Source of the DNA: Bugula neritina
Taxonomy: Eukaryota > Bryozoa > Gymnolaemata > Cheilostomatida > Bugulidae
DNA length: 64,000 nucleotides
Direction of reading: 5' to 3'
Assembly (NCBI GenBank): GCA_964035545.1
Contig: OZ037767.1
Coordinates: 6,810,207-6,874,206, forward strand
The notes beneath the pieces are model-generated. The model was not told where the DNA came from. It did not search any database and worked only from the letters and a program-made list of their open reading frames with translations. Position 1 is the stretch's first letter; each line of letters opens with the position of its first letter. Of this stretch, positions 1 to 13,800 are shown one piece after another. The position numbers and the translations under genes are program-made.

Positions 1-3000
1 CCCATAGTCAAGATTTATCCCCTGTTAGTCAAAACTCTCCGATAAGTGTCGGATTGTTGTCTCCCCCGACCAGCCTGAGTAATCCAGCCAGTGGTATCGG
101 CAGCCCTACTGTTGTCAGCGACATCATACAGAAGATCCATTCCCGTAGATTTAGAGAGTAGGTGTTGGGCACGCTCTATAGATAATGTATAAACCTTCCC
201 ATTCTATTTGTAGATAAGGTATAAGTTTTTCCATTCTATTTGTAGATAATGTATAAACCTTCCCATTCTATTTTTGATAATGTATAGACCTTCCCATTCT
301 ATTTTTAGATAATGTATAAACCTTCCCATTCTATTTATAGACAATGTATAGACCTTCCCATTCTATTTATAGATATTGTAAGCAAGTCCTGGACAAGGAG
401 ATTGATGCCAACTGTACCAACCTTCTGCAAACTCTCGTCAAGTTCCAAGACCGGCTCTACCACAAGGACCCTATAAAAGCAAAGACAAAAAGAAGGCTTG
501 TACTGGGTTTAAGGGAGGTCACCAAACACCTCAAACTTAGAAGGGTTAAACTGGTCATTATATCTCCTAATCTCGAGAAAATACAGTCTAAAGGTAAGAA
601 ACTTTATCTTTCTAAATTAATTTTGCCCTGTGAACAGTCGATGAGTTATATTATATGTTTCATGAGATATGGAAGGGTACATAGATCCTTCTGCTGTATT
701 ATGGATTACCAGCTGCTGTATTTAAAATAATTTAAATGTGTTTTCATTTCTATCCTAAATGGCGCAAAATATCTGCTTCCAAGACTTATTTCATTGGTTG
801 TGAGTTAGTCAACTAGCCACCAGGTTTTAGAATGTTGGAATTTTATTTGCTACTTAATTAAAACCATTTGACTTTATTAGCTACTGTTGAAGTTTTTTAA
901 TTTAGTAGTTTGGAAGTTTCACTTCTTCAAATTTTAAAAGACACTTCACAGTTATCAGTTAATAGTAGTGTAAGTTGATCGTATTATGTGAAATTTATAT
1001 ACAATGTGGGATTTAAATGACTGGCAGTGTTAATTTATAGCCTTCAGATTATCTATATTTTGGTAATTTCATACAGCATTAGCTTAAATGATGGTTTTAA
1101 CCCGAGGAGACATTTATCCCTTGACTTCAAAAGTTTAAAGTTTCAGTTTCAATTCTGCATTCTATTAACTTCTTCTCATTTCTTCTCACTATTTTATTCT
1201 TTGCTGGAGTTGTCTTTCTTATGTGATGCTCATGTTTCTCACTTTGTAAGTTGTAATGCTAGGCGGTCTCCTTGCAGTAGTATTACACAATGTGGCTTTA
1301 TATAGGCAAGGTTTCACAATCTCTACATATAGAACACATAAATTCCTTTTTAATGTTAATTACCCTTTTCTCTTTTACAGCATGCTAATGATACCCCTGC
1401 ATTATTGTATAAACTCTTTCTCAATCCAGTATTCTATTCTTAGGTGGCCTTGATGATGCGCTGAACATAATTATAAACCTGTGCAGCGAACAGGATGTGC
1501 CGTTTGTGTTTGCGCTGGGGAGGCGGTCTCTTGGCAGAGCGTGTGCCAAGCTTGTGCCAGTCAGTGTTGTTGGAGTGTTCAATTATCAAGGAGCAGAGGT
1601 GAGACTGGGATCCTAGCACTAGTTTGTATGCTGAGCTATGCATCCTATCAGAATGTGCATTTGCTGTGTACAGAGGCTAAATCTGATGTTTATGCCACCA
1701 GCTTATGGCAATAAGTAATAATAACGTATGTAATAATTTTTTAATGCTTAGTCTGTTTTACCTTGACTTCAAATCCAATCCACTAAGCAGTCGATTAGCT
1801 TGTTTTAATTCTTATATATGTTTATATCATGATAAGTATAGTATGAAGCTAGAGGTTGGTGACTTTCAATAGTTTATCACTTGTCTTTTTTTACAAACTG
1901 AATAAAACAAACTCAATATTTTGTAAAAAAAATGGCTGCTCCAGATGTTTGAAAAATGTACTTTGCATAAAATTCATTTTTAAAGCTGTAGACCAACTAC
2001 CGCAAGCTTTAAGTGCACGAATAGTATGGAGTTGTCTTCCTTACTTTGAAATCTCATAACTTGTTCATTTTTAATAATTTTCAATGCATACACAAATTAT
2101 AATATGGAGTTGTCTTTCATTGATTATAGACTATGTACAAAGAACTAATAGAGCTTACCAGTCAGGCTAGGGAGGCGTACCATGAGATGGTGGATGCCCT
2201 GGCTAAAGAGTTGGCAGAGTACGGAGGAGCTCTGAAAGGTTCCTGTGGTCTGTATTTCTCACACCTTGGTCACTCCCGCACCCCCTCTGGCTGCAGCGCC
2301 ATCTCATTTACTAGCAGTATCCTCTCAGAACCTGTTTCTGATGTTCAGAGTGTCAAGGCAGAGCATATTACATCCTACAGTAAAACTGCTACGACAACCA
2401 GTATTCAGTCAGAACAGGTGGGTTCTCAAACTTTGTGCTTTATGTTGGTGCAGTATTCAATGGACTCCGTAAACTGTCAAAGCATTAGAGAAACTAGGTT
2501 CTTGTTCTAATAACCTCTCCTTGTCTTTGGTTTACTGAACAGTTTTGTCTCTAATGCTAAAACAATTATCTGTTTATTGTATCTGATTATTTTATACAGG
2601 TATATTTTTATGGTGTAATAGTAACATCGTGTATTGGGTGTATATTTGTTAGGCCAGTAGTCAAGGTTCCATGCCCACATCAGGCAGTAGTTCGATAAAT
2701 GAGACACGCGGCCCTCTCCAGGATGATATTTACGACATAGATGAGGGAAATGAAGCCGATACTGAAGATAATGACACTGTCAACCACAACCATGCAACTC
2801 AAACTGCTCAAGATGAAGCAAATGCTCAAGGAAATGACATCTCAGCTCTTAACGTAGCTAGTCAGTTTATTACTTCATAATATTATGCATTCATTAAGAT
2901 AAATAAACAAGAAGCATTTCTTTGGTTGCTACTTTATTTATTTAAATAAATTAGGGACCAACCAATATTTTTCGTTTGCTTTTAATAAACTTACTAGTAA

Positions 3001-4001
3001 TAGTAATAGGTAAAGATGTATTTAAGTTATGCATTCAATGTGTATTTGTCTTTTATAATAATATTATGAAAGTGAAATTACTTTTTGTTTTATTACTTAC
3101 GTTTTAATTTTTATTTTAGATAATACAGAAACAAGTGCCAAGTCTTATATTAATAACGATAAAAATGGAGAGGCTGTTTCTTTTCAGGTAACTATAATGA
3201 CTACAGTTATAGTTATCTCATCATCTCTAACTGAAATAATTGTCTTTGCAATAATGTACGTCTATGTTGTCAAGATTGGTAGGTAATATCATATTGCCAT
3301 GCATAACAAAGTTTTTTTTCTTTGCACTTTATTGTTTAAACGTTTGAGTCGGTGATAAAATTTAAAAATGTAATCGGATTTTGCTGTAACTGTGGCCTGG
3401 TGTACTACAAGTAGCTGATGCCTTATTTTGTAGGAGGAGTCTACCAAATCTATAGACACAGTTAGTCAGTCGTTAGCACAAATGTCTCTTAAAAAGCGAT
3501 CACATGATAGCCATCGACGAACAAACAGTGGCAGCCATTTTGAAATTAGATCACAGGCATCTTCACGCACCCTAGATCACCATGACACCGTTAGGTAAAG
3601 CTCATCATTACTTTACCTCCACATAGGAAATTAAGTTAATTAACTAGGCAACGTTATAAATTGCAGAATATAGCATTTTGTGTAGCTTCTTTGACCAACA
3701 TTTTAGAGAGCCATTCCTTCTAGTTAAAGTTGCTTTTTCATCTCATTGCAGCTGCCATTCATCAGTGACTATTGAGAATGCGAGCGAGACAGAGCTAGTC
3801 GCAGAACCGCTTGGTTCCAGCTCCTCCAGTTCTCATCTGGATCGAATCAAGTCTTGGGTACGTGATGTCGATACAAAGAGTACTCTACCTGCTGAAATCT
3901 CCCAAGACGACGTAGAGTTCAATGCAACGTACACAGCTTGTGAAGCAAACACTGATGTCTTGATATCTAGAAGTAGATCTCCTAGCATATCTAAGAGCTA
4001 G
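1..4001 (+). CDS. SECISBP2: SECIS-binding protein 2 (SECISBP2/SECISBP2L), 3' part
   Basis: Role (family knowledge): binds the SECIS element in the 3'UTR of selenoprotein mRNAs, together with the ribosome and EEFSEC, so that UGA is read as selenocysteine. Exons by phase and splice borders: 1-157 (open at the left edge), 373-593, 1444-1598, 2130-2417, 2653-2860, 3120-3187, 3434-3594, 3752-4001 (TAG stop). The L7Ae-type RNA-binding domain spans exons 2-4, with the hallmarks KTKRRLVLGLREVTKHLK, IISPNLEKIQSKGGLDD and PFVFALGRRSLGRA...VPVSVVGVFNYQGAE. The tail after it is Ser/Asp-rich and poorly conserved. It ends RIKSWVRDVD...SISKS, which recalls the RIxSWV element of SECISBP2L. The end of exon 5 is the least certain: the GTCAGT donor at 2861 was chosen because it alone gives the phase needed by the next exon; reading through would stop at 2880. 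The N-terminus and the SECIS interaction domain lie outside the window. An AATAAA lies near 4417. Confidence 0.92.
181..380 (+). repeat. 32-bp tandem repeat ending on a splice acceptor
   Basis: Six units of 31-32 bp start at 181, 213, 245, 276, 308 and 340, and a partial seventh at 372 runs into SECISBP2 exon 2. Each unit has a pyrimidine-rich stretch (CCTTCCCATTCTATTT). In five of the six it is followed by TAG at the join to the next unit; the third ends TTTTTG. The real acceptor of exon 2 (AG at 371-372) is the end of the sixth unit. Confidence 0.9.
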
Positions 4002-5636
4002 TATGCCATGCCCTTGATTTTTTACATGAATAGTATTACAATATATCATTATCAATTATCTAATTATTTTACTACATTATTTTATTGACAATGCACAATT
4101 TTCCATCTCATAAAAACAATGCATGCTAACCTGATGATTTAGACCTTTTTATTTTGGGGCTACTTTTCCTATTGAGCCCTTATATGTATGTGTGTGTTTG
4201 CATTGTACTCATTTATTAATTCTATTGGAAAGAAAAACTGTTATATTTTATTTATTAATGTTGACAGCTAATTTATTCAATATTATATTTTTTGAAATAT
4301 AATATCAGATTTTTAGACATTTAAATTTTCTGTATAGCAATATTTTACGGTTATGGCTCACCTAGGTTTCTGTTGCATTTATAAAATCTCAAATGGGTCT
4401 GCATGAAAAATGCCACAATAAAGTTTTAAATATCAGTGCTAAATATTATAGTTGAATCATTCTCAACTGTATAAACCAACTAGAAACGTTGCAACCCCTA
4501 ATTTTGGTACAATTTCTAATAAACTGACTATTTTATTGTCCTTAGAGTGCCTATAAATACCACTTGCTTATAGCTATTACTACCATTTTTTGCAGGAATT
4601 GGGGTGGGAGCATTTTTTTGCATGAATAAATTGACCAATTTAAAATTCTAAATCTGAAGAAAATTCGGCATTGTTTTCTCTATGAACATTAAATGAAACT
4701 AGTAATTGCAGAAAACATGCTATTTGTGTGCAAGAAATAACAACATGCAAACTTAGAAGGAATTGTGCTGTACACCCATGCAAGTTTTCCAAACACAAGA
4801 GCTAGGCAAATGCAACAGATATATTCTTCAACAAACAAAAAACAAACATACATCCTTATTTTATGTAGAAAAGATAAGGCTAAATCATAACAGAATGAAT
4901 AGTTCAACAAATGCAAATATAGCATGCAAATTATGAATAATAGGATAAGTAAAGGTTAATGTGAAAGTGTGATAAAAGACATAAGTAGTGTATACTATAG
5001 TAGAACATTAATTAGAGTAAATAATCCTAACAGTTAAATATATTATTGAGGATTTGCTTAAAGGTCTTCTGGCATCTAGATTTTTTCTGCCATAAAAAGT
5101 TCAAAATTTGCTGAATTTGTTGGACATAAAATTATTTGCACTAAACATTCCATAATGTAAAAGGGGTTAGAGGATCTAGTGAATGCATTTTCAATTAATT
5201 TCAATAAAATGAAGAGACTTTTTTGGACATTTGCCTTCCCGCCATCACATATAGAACATATTTTTACAGGATATGTTGGGTAAAGCAATTCAAACCTCAA
5301 ATTTCTATTCAATGGAACAAAAAGCACAAGGCATCAGAAGACCTGCTACGGAATCTTGGAAACATTGCTAATAATTGCTGTTCTTAAAGAGACATGGTAA
5401 CATGTTAGAGCTGCTCTGCAGTGCTCTGCATTATGACAGTACAATAAGAAATCAAATACAATAACAACTGTCTTCATGTCAAAATATATAAATTTTAAAG
5501 ATAAGTCATACAAATAAAGTATGCAACATTGGGAAAATAATAAAGCTAAATAAACGTTGAATAAAATACCAAATATATAAGAAATACAGGTGTGTCCAAG
5601 AGTCTGTGTCTATAGTAGTTGTGATAAGCAGAGATG
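4002..5636. other. Intergenic, convergent gene ends
   Basis: AT-rich stretch between the 3' ends of SECISBP2 (+) and the unrecognised minus-strand gene. It should hold both 3'UTRs. Short ORFs here (for example minus 4689-4925 and 5076-5327) have no splice context or recognisable motif. Nothing else seen. Confidence 0.6.
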
Positions 5637-8600
5637 TTACTCTTCTATGTGGTCAATATCCGGCACTAACTGAGCAGCACATGAGTTTAACTCTCTTCTT
5701 CGATTTCTCCTTCCGAGAATATTTGCCAGCTCGTCATCAGAACTTGTGGGCACCTGCAGCACACATCACATTAGTCAACTACGGCTTAGTGTATGCAGCC
5801 ACTGTTGCAGTCCACATGTCACTTCCCTGCATATGTCACTATCAGAGTGCAAGTTTTAAATCTGTATCAAGTGCAGGTGTATCAGAGTTGCACTATTTCC
5901 ATCAGCCTCGTTGCAGGCTGTTCAAAACCAAACCCGTTATAATGATAATACTGCAACACCTTGACTTTATATAATCATTAATTACATGTAGGCTATAGAA
6001 TGATGCACTTAGCATCCCTAATTCTGATTGCAGTGAGATAACTTTCAACAGCGATATAAGTTACATTATGACATGAAGTAATGTTATGAGCTCTCAACTG
6101 TTGAGCTCATAGCACAGTGGTTATAAAACAAGCTGTATAAAACACTTCACTTCATTATTATTTTTATTAAAATAAAACATTTAATAAACTGATGGGTAAA
6201 ATATATAAAGTCAAAATAATTTAAAGAATCGTTACTGGCTAATGATGCATAGATCTGTAGCAAACATTTTCAGGAGTTATCATTCCACAAATTAAAGCAA
6301 ATCACTGTTGAAGTGCCATGCTTTCCTTTCTGCGTTAATAAATGGCTGTCTGGAATTTGCAGCTTTGAGTTTTGCTTTATGTGCTTTGAGATCCACAAGT
6401 TTTAATCTACTTATTTTGAATCATTTTTGAAAGAAATCTCACTGAATTGCTCCACTTAATTTTAACCTGCACTTTGGGTTCAATTATAAAATGCTTCAAA
6501 ATCTATAAAACGCCAAGTTGTTTCAGGCTGTTTTTAAGATATCCAAATTACCTAATTTTCAAAACTCACACAAGATTTTAATACATTTTCAAACAAAGAG
6601 CTAAAAACTCCTAAAAGTGCCATTAGGATATTGCTTTAGCACATTTTACCATGCTTTTGAAGCAATTGATTACAAGAGAAACTCAAAAAGCACTGGAAAA
6701 CAATATAAAACAACAATAATGTACAAAACAATCATATATATTATATCACTTACTGTATGATCAGAGCCTGTTTGAGAGCTACGCTCTATGACCTCATTAA
6801 ATGATGAATATAGACTGAGATTGTCCAAAGAATCAAACGTTTGTTCCAAGTTGGTGCTAACTGGACCATAATTGTGGTGCGCTATCTGTCAAATGGTGGC
6901 AATTACGTGGTAATGCATTGCAGTATATGATGCTCTAATAAGTAAGAGTATCAATTAAAATATGTCATCGTAACAGTACATCTTTATATAATTTGAAGTA
7001 CATGGTATTGAAAGATGACGAAAATAACACGACATGTTGGTTAGTGCAGGGGCTTCAACTCTTACAAGTACCGAGTCTATAGAAAGTCCAGCCAGCATCC
7101 GACCCTTTCTTTATTAGATAATTGTGTGCAGCCCACTTCATATTGCTAAGCAGGAGGTTTTGTAATGGGATCAAAACTCACTAATTACATGCCTTTTTCT
7201 GTATCTTTTAACTTTATATTTATTTTTATATGAGACAAGAATTGGTAACACTAAACAAGAAAGCTAACTATAAGTAAAGCTTGAATTAAATAATCATGTA
7301 TGCATAATTTATATGTCAACTTGTTGAATCAATAAACCACACTGACATTCCTTTATAGGGCCAATTGCATATAAGCAATAAACTGTGTAAAGACCTAATA
7401 CAAGATATGTTTACTGAATATTGTGTTAGAGTACATACTGCAGGCCCATGATGCTGTGTGTGGAAAGGGTTAGACAACTCCTGTCCAGACAACTCCAAAT
7501 CAAATAAATTGGATACATGATCAGCACTGAGAGGCTCTACAAAATGCCAGCAAAACTAGAACGTGTCTAAATATGTCAAATTGATATTCTTTTGATTATT
7601 GCTAACAGATAAACTGAGCTTTTTATTGTAATATGACTACAACATGGCTGCTATTTCTACAAACCTGTATGCAGGTCACAAGTGGACGATTCCAAAACAG
7701 CTGAACTTGTTTCATCCAAATTCAACTGCAAGTAAATTACAGGCAATAATTGAGTTAAATCAAATATACATATACACATACACATACATATACACATACA
7801 CATACCTATACAAATACATATACAAATACATATACAAATACATATACAAATACACATTATATATACAGACATATATATTACTGTAGGAAAAACATGTAGC
7901 TAGCTAATGGCTTTTACATAGAAAAATTCATTTAATCCATACTACACTGGACTGTAAGTTAGAGAGAAAGGATTAATCTGTATTTGCGTGTGAAAACAGC
8001 TACTTCGAGAAGCAGTTAAACCCAGTCAACAGAACACTTATTAAACAAAGCTCCAGAACACTTACTGAATATTGCTATTAACTAGTATTCTTAGTATTGC
8101 AGTCATCATTTGGATTCATAATATATTACAAGGAACTACCTCTCCAATAGAACTCTCTCTTGTTTCAAAGGAGGTGTTTTGAGTTGCATTAGAAGAGGGA
8201 AAATCTTGAGAGAACCCAAAGTGTGACTGAGGAGAGAGTTCGGACATGTTGGATAATGATGGTCCACAGGATGTGAGATCAGCAGACAGCAACGGGGACA
8301 GCGAAGGAGAGTTTCCAACAGACAGCAAAAATTCTACAAGTTCAACAGCCATTTCTTGGCATTTTACAATCAATTTAATGCGTGAATGTTTTACACTATT
8401 TGGTAAATTAACTATTTTCCAAAAAAAAATCATTAGAATTAGGCTTCCAAATTACTTTAACATATTTATCACTTCAGTTTAAAATAATGAACAGATCATA
8501 AAAAGTTTAAACTTGAGGTTTTCTTCAAAGTTGCTTAGAAAATACACAATGGTTAAAATAAAAAGTTAAAACAATCAATTTGACATGCTAGCTACAAACA

Positions 8601-10873
8601 TTAGCCTATAAGAGACGACTACCTAACGTCATGGAGTCAAAGTCTGTGGACTGAGAGAGTAAATCAGAAGTAGTACTCCCGTTCAAGAGAGCGGTATCTG
8701 CTTCCCCCACACTGCAGTCAACACCAGCATCTCCTAACTTCTGTAAACTTCCAAAAGAGTCGTCTAGAAATGAAACGCTCAACGACAGATCCTCGCCTTC
8801 CAACTCATCCTATTTATCAAAAAAACAACACATGTATTTGGAGAGATTGAAGACCAGTGCAGATAGAGTGAAGTCTGCTACAAGTCTTAAAGTCTTAAAG
8901 TCTGCTACAATGATAAATATAAGCTGTCATCTCATCTACAAGCTAATAGTTACAAGAACTTTGAATTGCATTCACTGACCAAAAAAAGGAAATTCATGTC
9001 CCCTTTAGGTTGTTTATCAGTTGGCTACAAAGTAAAAAGGTGTTTAGTGAGCGTGTAGCTTATTCAATTATCTAAATGCAAGATGGCAGTAAACAGACAA
9101 CAATTTATTATTCAGGTATAAATAGAAAAAGCCCCGACATCCATAGCAACTTCACTAGTTTAGTATGCTTATGAAAAAATTTAAAACATATTCGTTTTTG
9201 AAAGTGCCTCACTGAGAAAAAGAAACTCGAAAATTAATGTTAAATGGTGATGTTATTCAAAAAAATTTATGTCTGTTCTTTCATCTATAAATTTAAGAGA
9301 ATAATTTCAAAAGCCATAAGAGAGTAAATTTATAAGACTGTATATATTTTTTTACAGAACTGAATAAGATGAAGTTATTTTAACTTTCTCTTAACTAAAA
9401 TGCAATGTCCATGCTACCATTATCTGATATCATGCCATATATCTTTATAAGCAGTTTAGTACACTAATTTCACACTTCTTTTGTTATAAGTAACATAGTT
9501 AATATTATAAATTTGTGACTTAGCTGCCACAAACTTCATATATAATATTAATTTACCCTTTGAAATTAATGCATTATCTTTAAATGTTTGTTACTTACGA
9601 TCATTTCGTTGCATTCGCGTGCTTCTGGTTCAACTGGAGGAGCAGAATGGGAAAGTTTTATACGCTTCCTTGACCGCTTTCGGTGCCCCGTCTTAGTACT
9701 ATCTTCATCTGAAGAATTGCTAAACGATGACTCATGGCAAGCCAAGTCGATGTGTGTGTCGGGAACCTAAAATATTTTTACAAAATTTTCTGCTCAGGAG
9801 TTGGAGATAATAGCAAATCAGCACTTAACTCAATAAGATTATAGCTCTAAATAAAACTTTACATGAAGGTCTTATTAAATAACATGTAACTATTAAAAAA
9901 TATCTATGGGCTAATGATTAAAAGCAGTTTAATGATAATTTATTAATTTAAAACCACTTTTTCAAAAATTTTGATTCTTAAATGGGTCTATCACTAAAAC
10001 CAGTTTTGTAGGAATGTTTTTGGAAATTTCAACTCAAATGTAGCCTGAGTTATCTTTTCAATTTATGAAATCGGATAACAGCTAGCTCTATAACTTTCAA
10101 TTACAAAAAGAGTATCATGACACTAAAACCAATGCATCAAATCAGCACAAATCATTTGAAAATGTGAAAATCATGAATAGTGAACTTCTTATATAACCTA
10201 TAGTATTCTAAAGCAGCATTTTCACATCCCAAGTTTTTTTTATCAATAACTGAGCATGCCAAATTGTCTAATTCAAGTACTGAAAATACGAATAATTTGC
10301 TTTAAGAAATAACAAAACTGTAACACAAAAACCTGAATGCCAACAGCTAAAAGGCTATCGGGGTTTATCTAGATATATTTATTTGAGCACAATTGTTGCA
10401 AGTGCAATAGATGCATTTAACCTGCTAGAAAATTAAACGACATGTACTATGTATTTCAAATCATTTGAAAATGTGAAAATCATGAATAGTGAACTTCTTA
10501 TATAACCTATAGTATTCTAAAGCAGCATTTTCACATCCCAAGTTTTTTTTATCAATAACTGAGCATGCCAAATTGTCTAGCTCAAGTACTGAAAATACGA
10601 ATAATTTGCTTTGTGTACAAAATATTTTTGACGAACTATGAAAATCACTACACAACAAGTTAAATAAAACTTACTAATGCATATTGGTGTTCAACCTACC
10701 TCAACACCATCATAGTTGTTGACAAGCTCATCCACATTCAAGATAGGCTCATCTGGAACAGTGAAACCGTTTCTATCAAGTCCGGTAAATCTTTTTGGCT
10801 CAGTGTGGTTCTGAAAATGTTGAAGTGATACACTATACGTTGAAGAAACCGTGCCATCCGTATGAGGGTTCAT
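5637..10873 (-). CDS. Unrecognised Ser/Asp-rich, probably nuclear protein, ~377 aa
   Basis: I do not recognise the family. Eight minus-strand exons join with consistent phase: 10873-10700, 9766-9599, 9024-8980, 8809-8623, 8333-8140, 7555-7439, 6885-6754, 5753-5637 (TAA stop). Nearly all junctions are phase 0; exons 4-5 join in phase 1. Donors are mostly canonical (GTAAGT at 9598 and 6753). The exon acceptor is at 10880 and the first ATG at 10873, so an upstream 5'UTR exon is likely. The protein is low in hydrophobic residues and rich in Ser, Asp and Asn. Visible features are an acidic patch SSDEDS (about 76-81), a basic nuclear-localisation-like HRKRSRKRIK (about 86-95), several DSFGSL / NLFDLEL / DSLDNLSL acidic-hydrophobic segments that look like short interaction or activation motifs, and a C-terminal SSDDELANILGRRNRRREL (about 343-361). 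No enzyme motif, membrane segment or coiled coil. The 45-nt exon 9024-8980 and the start are the least certain. A nuclear regulator is inference only. Confidence 0.6.
7763..7871. repeat. Microsatellite, ACATAT/ACAAAT type
   Basis: Interrupted (TACACA)/(TACATA)/(TACAAA) hexamer tract in the intron between exons 5 and 6 of the unrecognised gene. Open frames through it are artefacts of the repeat. Confidence 0.9.
10148..10303. repeat. 156-bp direct duplication, copy 1
   Basis: Same sequence as 10457-10612, offset exactly 309 bp with no indel and two substitutions seen by eye (TAATTC against TAGCTC near the end). Both copies lie in the first intron of the unrecognised gene. No open frame or terminal repeat in the copy. 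Confidence 0.93.
10457..10612. repeat. 156-bp direct duplication, copy 2
   Basis: Second copy of 10148-10303, offset 309 bp, two mismatches. The spacer 10304-10456 is not duplicated. Confidence 0.93.
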
Positions 10874-10880
10874 CCTCTCA

Positions 10881-13800
10881 CTGCAAATATGACATGAACA
10901 AGAGCGATCAGGGTACACAAAATAGGTTTATTAAGCTATGTGTTTCATAATGCGATTAATATATAAATAGTGAAAATATTGACAAACATTTTACTCAATG
11001 CTGTAATGAAAACTAAGTTTTTAAGCAATTGCTAAATTAGACTTGTTTTCAATAGCTAAGCTTTATACGTTTACTGTAGCCCAAACCTAGTAATACTCTT
11101 ATTATATCATTGGCAATTGTAAATAATTAACAATTTTCAACTCTTCTCTTTAGCTTTACCTTTAGTTGATTAAAACCAGTTTGTCTTATATGGTAAAATC
11201 TCTAAGCTAAGCACATGTGATCTTTAACTGGGTTGATGACTAACTTATCATAACTTCACATTTGAGATTTACTAACCATTATATGCACCTACATTTTAGT
11301 TCTCAAACATAAATAATGCTCAAATTGAATATTAACTTCACTATAATATGCATTTTGTTTACAATTTACAATTATTGAATTAAAGTCTACTAAATGTTAA
11401 AATACTGTTATGTGTAACTTTGGCGTGCGCAACTCTAGACATTATTGAAATCATTATGTCATACATGCAGTAATTATCAGTACATACAATAACAGCCCAC
11501 TTAGTGGTGCATAAAACTACAACACCAGTAAAAAGAGCCTATAAATGTTAAATGTTTTTGTTAATAATATTGTGATTATCATGATGATTATGATCATCAA
11601 TATTATTATGATTAATATTATGAATATCAGTTACTACTATTAGTACTAGTACTACGTCTAGGCTACTGCTTACTTTTTAGTAATAGTACTACTAAAGTAC
11701 TACTACTAGTACTAGTAGTAGTATTAGTAGTACTTCTAGTTCTATTCTAACTAGGTTAAGAGAATAATTAAAGGCTTAATTAGTTGAAGTTATATTTTTA
11801 TGTGAATAATTTAATTTTTATACGCAATACTAGGATCTTATAACTATAATTATAGTATGAAAGCACAAATGAAAATTCTATTTCAATTTAATATTTAATA
11901 CTGTTAATACTAATACTTAATAGCTAGTTTTGCCTCTGCTTTTACTTTTAGCCAAGCTTTTAAGTTATGATTGGGCAAATTGAAATTTCAATGAATTGTA
12001 AAAATTGAATTTTATTTAAATCATCAACTGTAATTAAAGTTTATTACTAATGTCATATAAATACAAAAAAATCAATAGATTTAATAATTTATTATACAAT
12101 TCTACAAAATCGTAGATCTAAATCCAAATTTGAAAATAACTGTACGGGTCTGCTGGTTAAAATCGCCTTTTGAGCGCGACGTAAAAATATCAGAATATGA
12201 CCAACAATTACCGAATTGTTGGTTTGTTTTACGCTGCTGACCACGTGTCCGCGTCAATAAGAAGACAACTTGTACATTAAACTTTGGCCACACCCTTACG
12301 CACGTAATCATTGCAATGCTGGCATATAATTAAAATATTTATAATGTACACTGTTGCATTATTTTGCTGCACATGAGTGAGCAGCTAATTTTTACTCCAC
12401 ATCTTTATACATTTAAAGCTGTTCTTACACTACACAAACTCTAAATTGATATACACAGGGTACTAAATGTGCATAACTAAAGCTGAATCGATCAAGGCAA
12501 GTCAATCGACATACATGTAGAAATTTATCTTTTGCATGAAATTTATTGTATTTTTGAAACAAAATTATTTTAATTACTAACCTTTTAAAAATTATGCAGG
12601 CCATAATTTAAAAGTTTTACATTCTTTTCTAACAATTTTAGTTATAATTTAAGCATATTTCTAGATCAGCTTTGTGCAAAAGGCTGTTACCTTATGCAAT
12701 AACTTTTTGAGTAACTGTAATTGAACAATTAATGCCATCAGCAAAAGCTCTAAATTATTATGTTTATGCATTTTCATTATGTATGGGTACTTTAATGCAA
12801 GGATTTACTTGCATATATTTTACATTTTGGCTTTTAATTTTACTGTGTGGTATAAAAATAGTCTTCTATGAGTATAATGCACAACATACACATTCAACAA
12901 TTTCATTAATTTACGATATGATGCATACTATTGAAATTTGTGTGGTCTGCAATAAAATATCACAATATTGATTGAACAGGTTTTAAACACAATAACCTAT
13001 TTCTTAATATAAGTATTGCCACCACAATGAAATAATAGCGTTAATAAACTATATTATATTATGCTAAACTATGATTTTAAGTTGTACAATCTAAGGTTAA
13101 ACTGGATCTTACATTGAGATTTTTAATATATTATGTAATTATAAATATGCTACAAAAATGCTTTAGTTGTTTCTTAATTCACATGTATACTTTAACTACC
13201 TGCTTTTAGTCAAGAATTAATAAGCAAAATTGATCATTGAAAATGAAGGTCGAGAAGACAATTACCATTATTACAGCATAAACATGTATATTTTTCATAT
13301 CAAAACTGTTATAATTGAACTTTCCAAAATTAATACCAATTGTGAGACAAGGATAAAGGCAAGAGTAAAACAAACATCATATATTAAAATTTTAGTTTCA
13401 ATGAGTCAAAATTGTTTGACCTGGTGTTGTGTCCACTGCAGATCTAATCATTTTTATAAATACACAAGGATCAAGTTAAAACTAAAAGTTCAAGTAAAAC
13501 AAAAAGTTGCCACTAAGGGGATACAAAATAAAAACATGCTTTGAAAAAGAATTTTGTTATAAAATACTATTATCCAAGCTTTTAAATCATATTGCCAACA
13601 GCAAAATTTATGGTTTAGACATGAAAGCTCTTTTAACCCATGGTTCTCAAAACTATATTACAATAATTATGTAAAAATGTATGTGTTATTACTAGCAAAG
13701 TAATAATTTGTGTTGAGCTCTAGCAAGATTAGTGCCACACTAAGAACCAGCTATGTAATATCCTTACCATTAATAAGCATTGTACTGATTTACAGTTTAA

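Noticed and set aside
7657-7886. ORFs on both strands through the 7763-7871 microsatellite
   Set aside because: Their translations are simple Tyr-Ile-Thr or Cys-Ile repeats created by the hexamer tract.
13230-13544. 104-codon plus-strand ORF
   Set aside because: Lys/Ile/Asn-rich translation of AT-rich DNA, no motif, no splice or homology support.
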